In this document: piece by piece, positions 6,430-6,733 of the stretch
How the letters are laid out: every line of letters begins with the position of its first letter
How positions within the stretch are numbered: position 1 is the stretch's first letter
Assembly (NCBI GenBank): GCA_944390305.1
Contig: CALXPX010000067.1
Span: 1-6,733 of the forward strand
From: an uncultured Clostridia bacterium
GTDB lineage: Bacteria; Bacillota; Clostridia; TANB77; CAG-508
DNA: 6,733 nt
Direction of reading: 5' to 3'
Notes under the pieces: model-generated
What the model saw: only the letters and a program-made list of their open reading frames with translations
Database searches by the model: none
Told to the model about the DNA's origin: nothing
Translations under genes and position numbers: made by a program

Positions 6430-6733
6430 ATGAAATATTTTGGAACAGATGGAATTAGAAGAATTGCTAATACTGAACTTACACCAGAATTAGTATATAG
6501 GGTAGCTAAAGCAGGAGCATATGTTTTAGCAAAGCATTCAAACCATACACCTACAATATTAATAGGAAGAGATACAAGAATCTCAGGAACATTAATAGAA
6601 AGCGCAATGACAGCAGGATTTTTAAGTTATGGTGCAAATGTAAAACTACTAGGAGTTATACCAACACCAGGAGTTGCATATTTGACAAAAAAATTAAAGG
6701 CAGATGCAAGTGTAGTAATATCAGCATCACATA
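6430..6733 (+). CDS. glmM: Phosphoglucosamine mutase, N-terminal part (cut by window end)
   Basis: GlmM converts glucosamine-6-phosphate to glucosamine-1-phosphate, a cytoplasmic step toward UDP-GlcNAc for peptidoglycan and other envelope glycans. The visible 101 complete codons begin with the characteristic KYFGTDGIRRIAN and include ILIGRDTRISG (43-53), the PTPG loop (78-81) and VVISASH (95-101), whose Ser100 would be the phosphorylated catalytic serine. The window ends one base into the next codon, so about three quarters of the gene lies outside. AGGAGGT at 6419-6425 lies just upstream of ATG 6430. The gap from the previous gene is 33 nt with no terminator, so it is probably the sixth gene of the argS operon. 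The start and the GTDGIR motif argue for GlmM over other phosphohexomutases. Confidence 0.95.
   Translation, partial: MKYFGTDGIRRIANTELTPELVYRVAKAGAYVLAKHSNHTPTILIGRDTRISGTLIESAMTAGFLSYGANVKLLGVIPTPGVAYLTKKLKADASVVISASH

Overview
The window reads as a chromosomal segment of an AT-rich, low-GC Gram-positive bacterium, most likely an uncultured gut-type Clostridia/Firmicutes lineage. The grounds are A/T-ending codons nearly everywhere, AGA as the usual arginine codon, strong AGGAGG-type ribosome binding sites, and a Clostridia-style prepilin-like N-terminus in the first gene. All genes lie on the + strand. The standard genetic code fits: TGA is a real stop at the end of the Alg14-like gene, and TGG encodes Trp.

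Left part (1 to about 1291): a surface-protein gene with a prepilin-like hydrophobic N-terminus, a charged helical stalk and a C-terminal FGE-sulfatase / C-type-lectin-fold domain. Its 5' end is broken. The well-placed start codon (53) and its AGGAGG site are in a different frame from the hydrophobic segment, and a stop lies directly upstream of that segment in its own frame. The last 36 or so codons have a sharply different codon pattern (NNY codons dominate) at exactly the place where diversity-generating retroelements (DGRs) rewrite related C-type-lectin-fold proteins. No reverse transcriptase or template repeat is in the window. A good intrinsic terminator ends this unit.

Right part (about 1340 to 6733 and beyond): a consensus-like promoter (TTTACA, 17 bp, TATAAT) leads into a compact run of six genes. 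They are argS (arginyl-tRNA synthetase), an Alg14/PssD-like and an Alg13/PssE-like gene (two halves of one glycosyltransferase, translationally overlapped through a TTG start), a MOP-superfamily polysaccharide flippase, a PF06541-type integral membrane protein with an extra C-terminal tail, and the start of glmM (phosphoglucosamine mutase), cut off by the window end just after its catalytic serine. Gaps between genes are 33 nt or less and no terminator is visible between them, so they probably form one operon.

Together the downstream genes suggest a minimal envelope-glycan module. GlmM supplies the precursor of UDP-GlcNAc, the PssD/PssE pair would add a sugar to an undecaprenyl-PP-linked acceptor, and the flippase would move the product across the membrane. 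The priming transferase and any polymerase are not in this window. The most notable points are the broken prepilin-like start, the DGR-like 3' codon signature, the unusual coupling of argS to a three-gene glycan module, and glmM without the usual cdaA-ybbR partners directly upstream.
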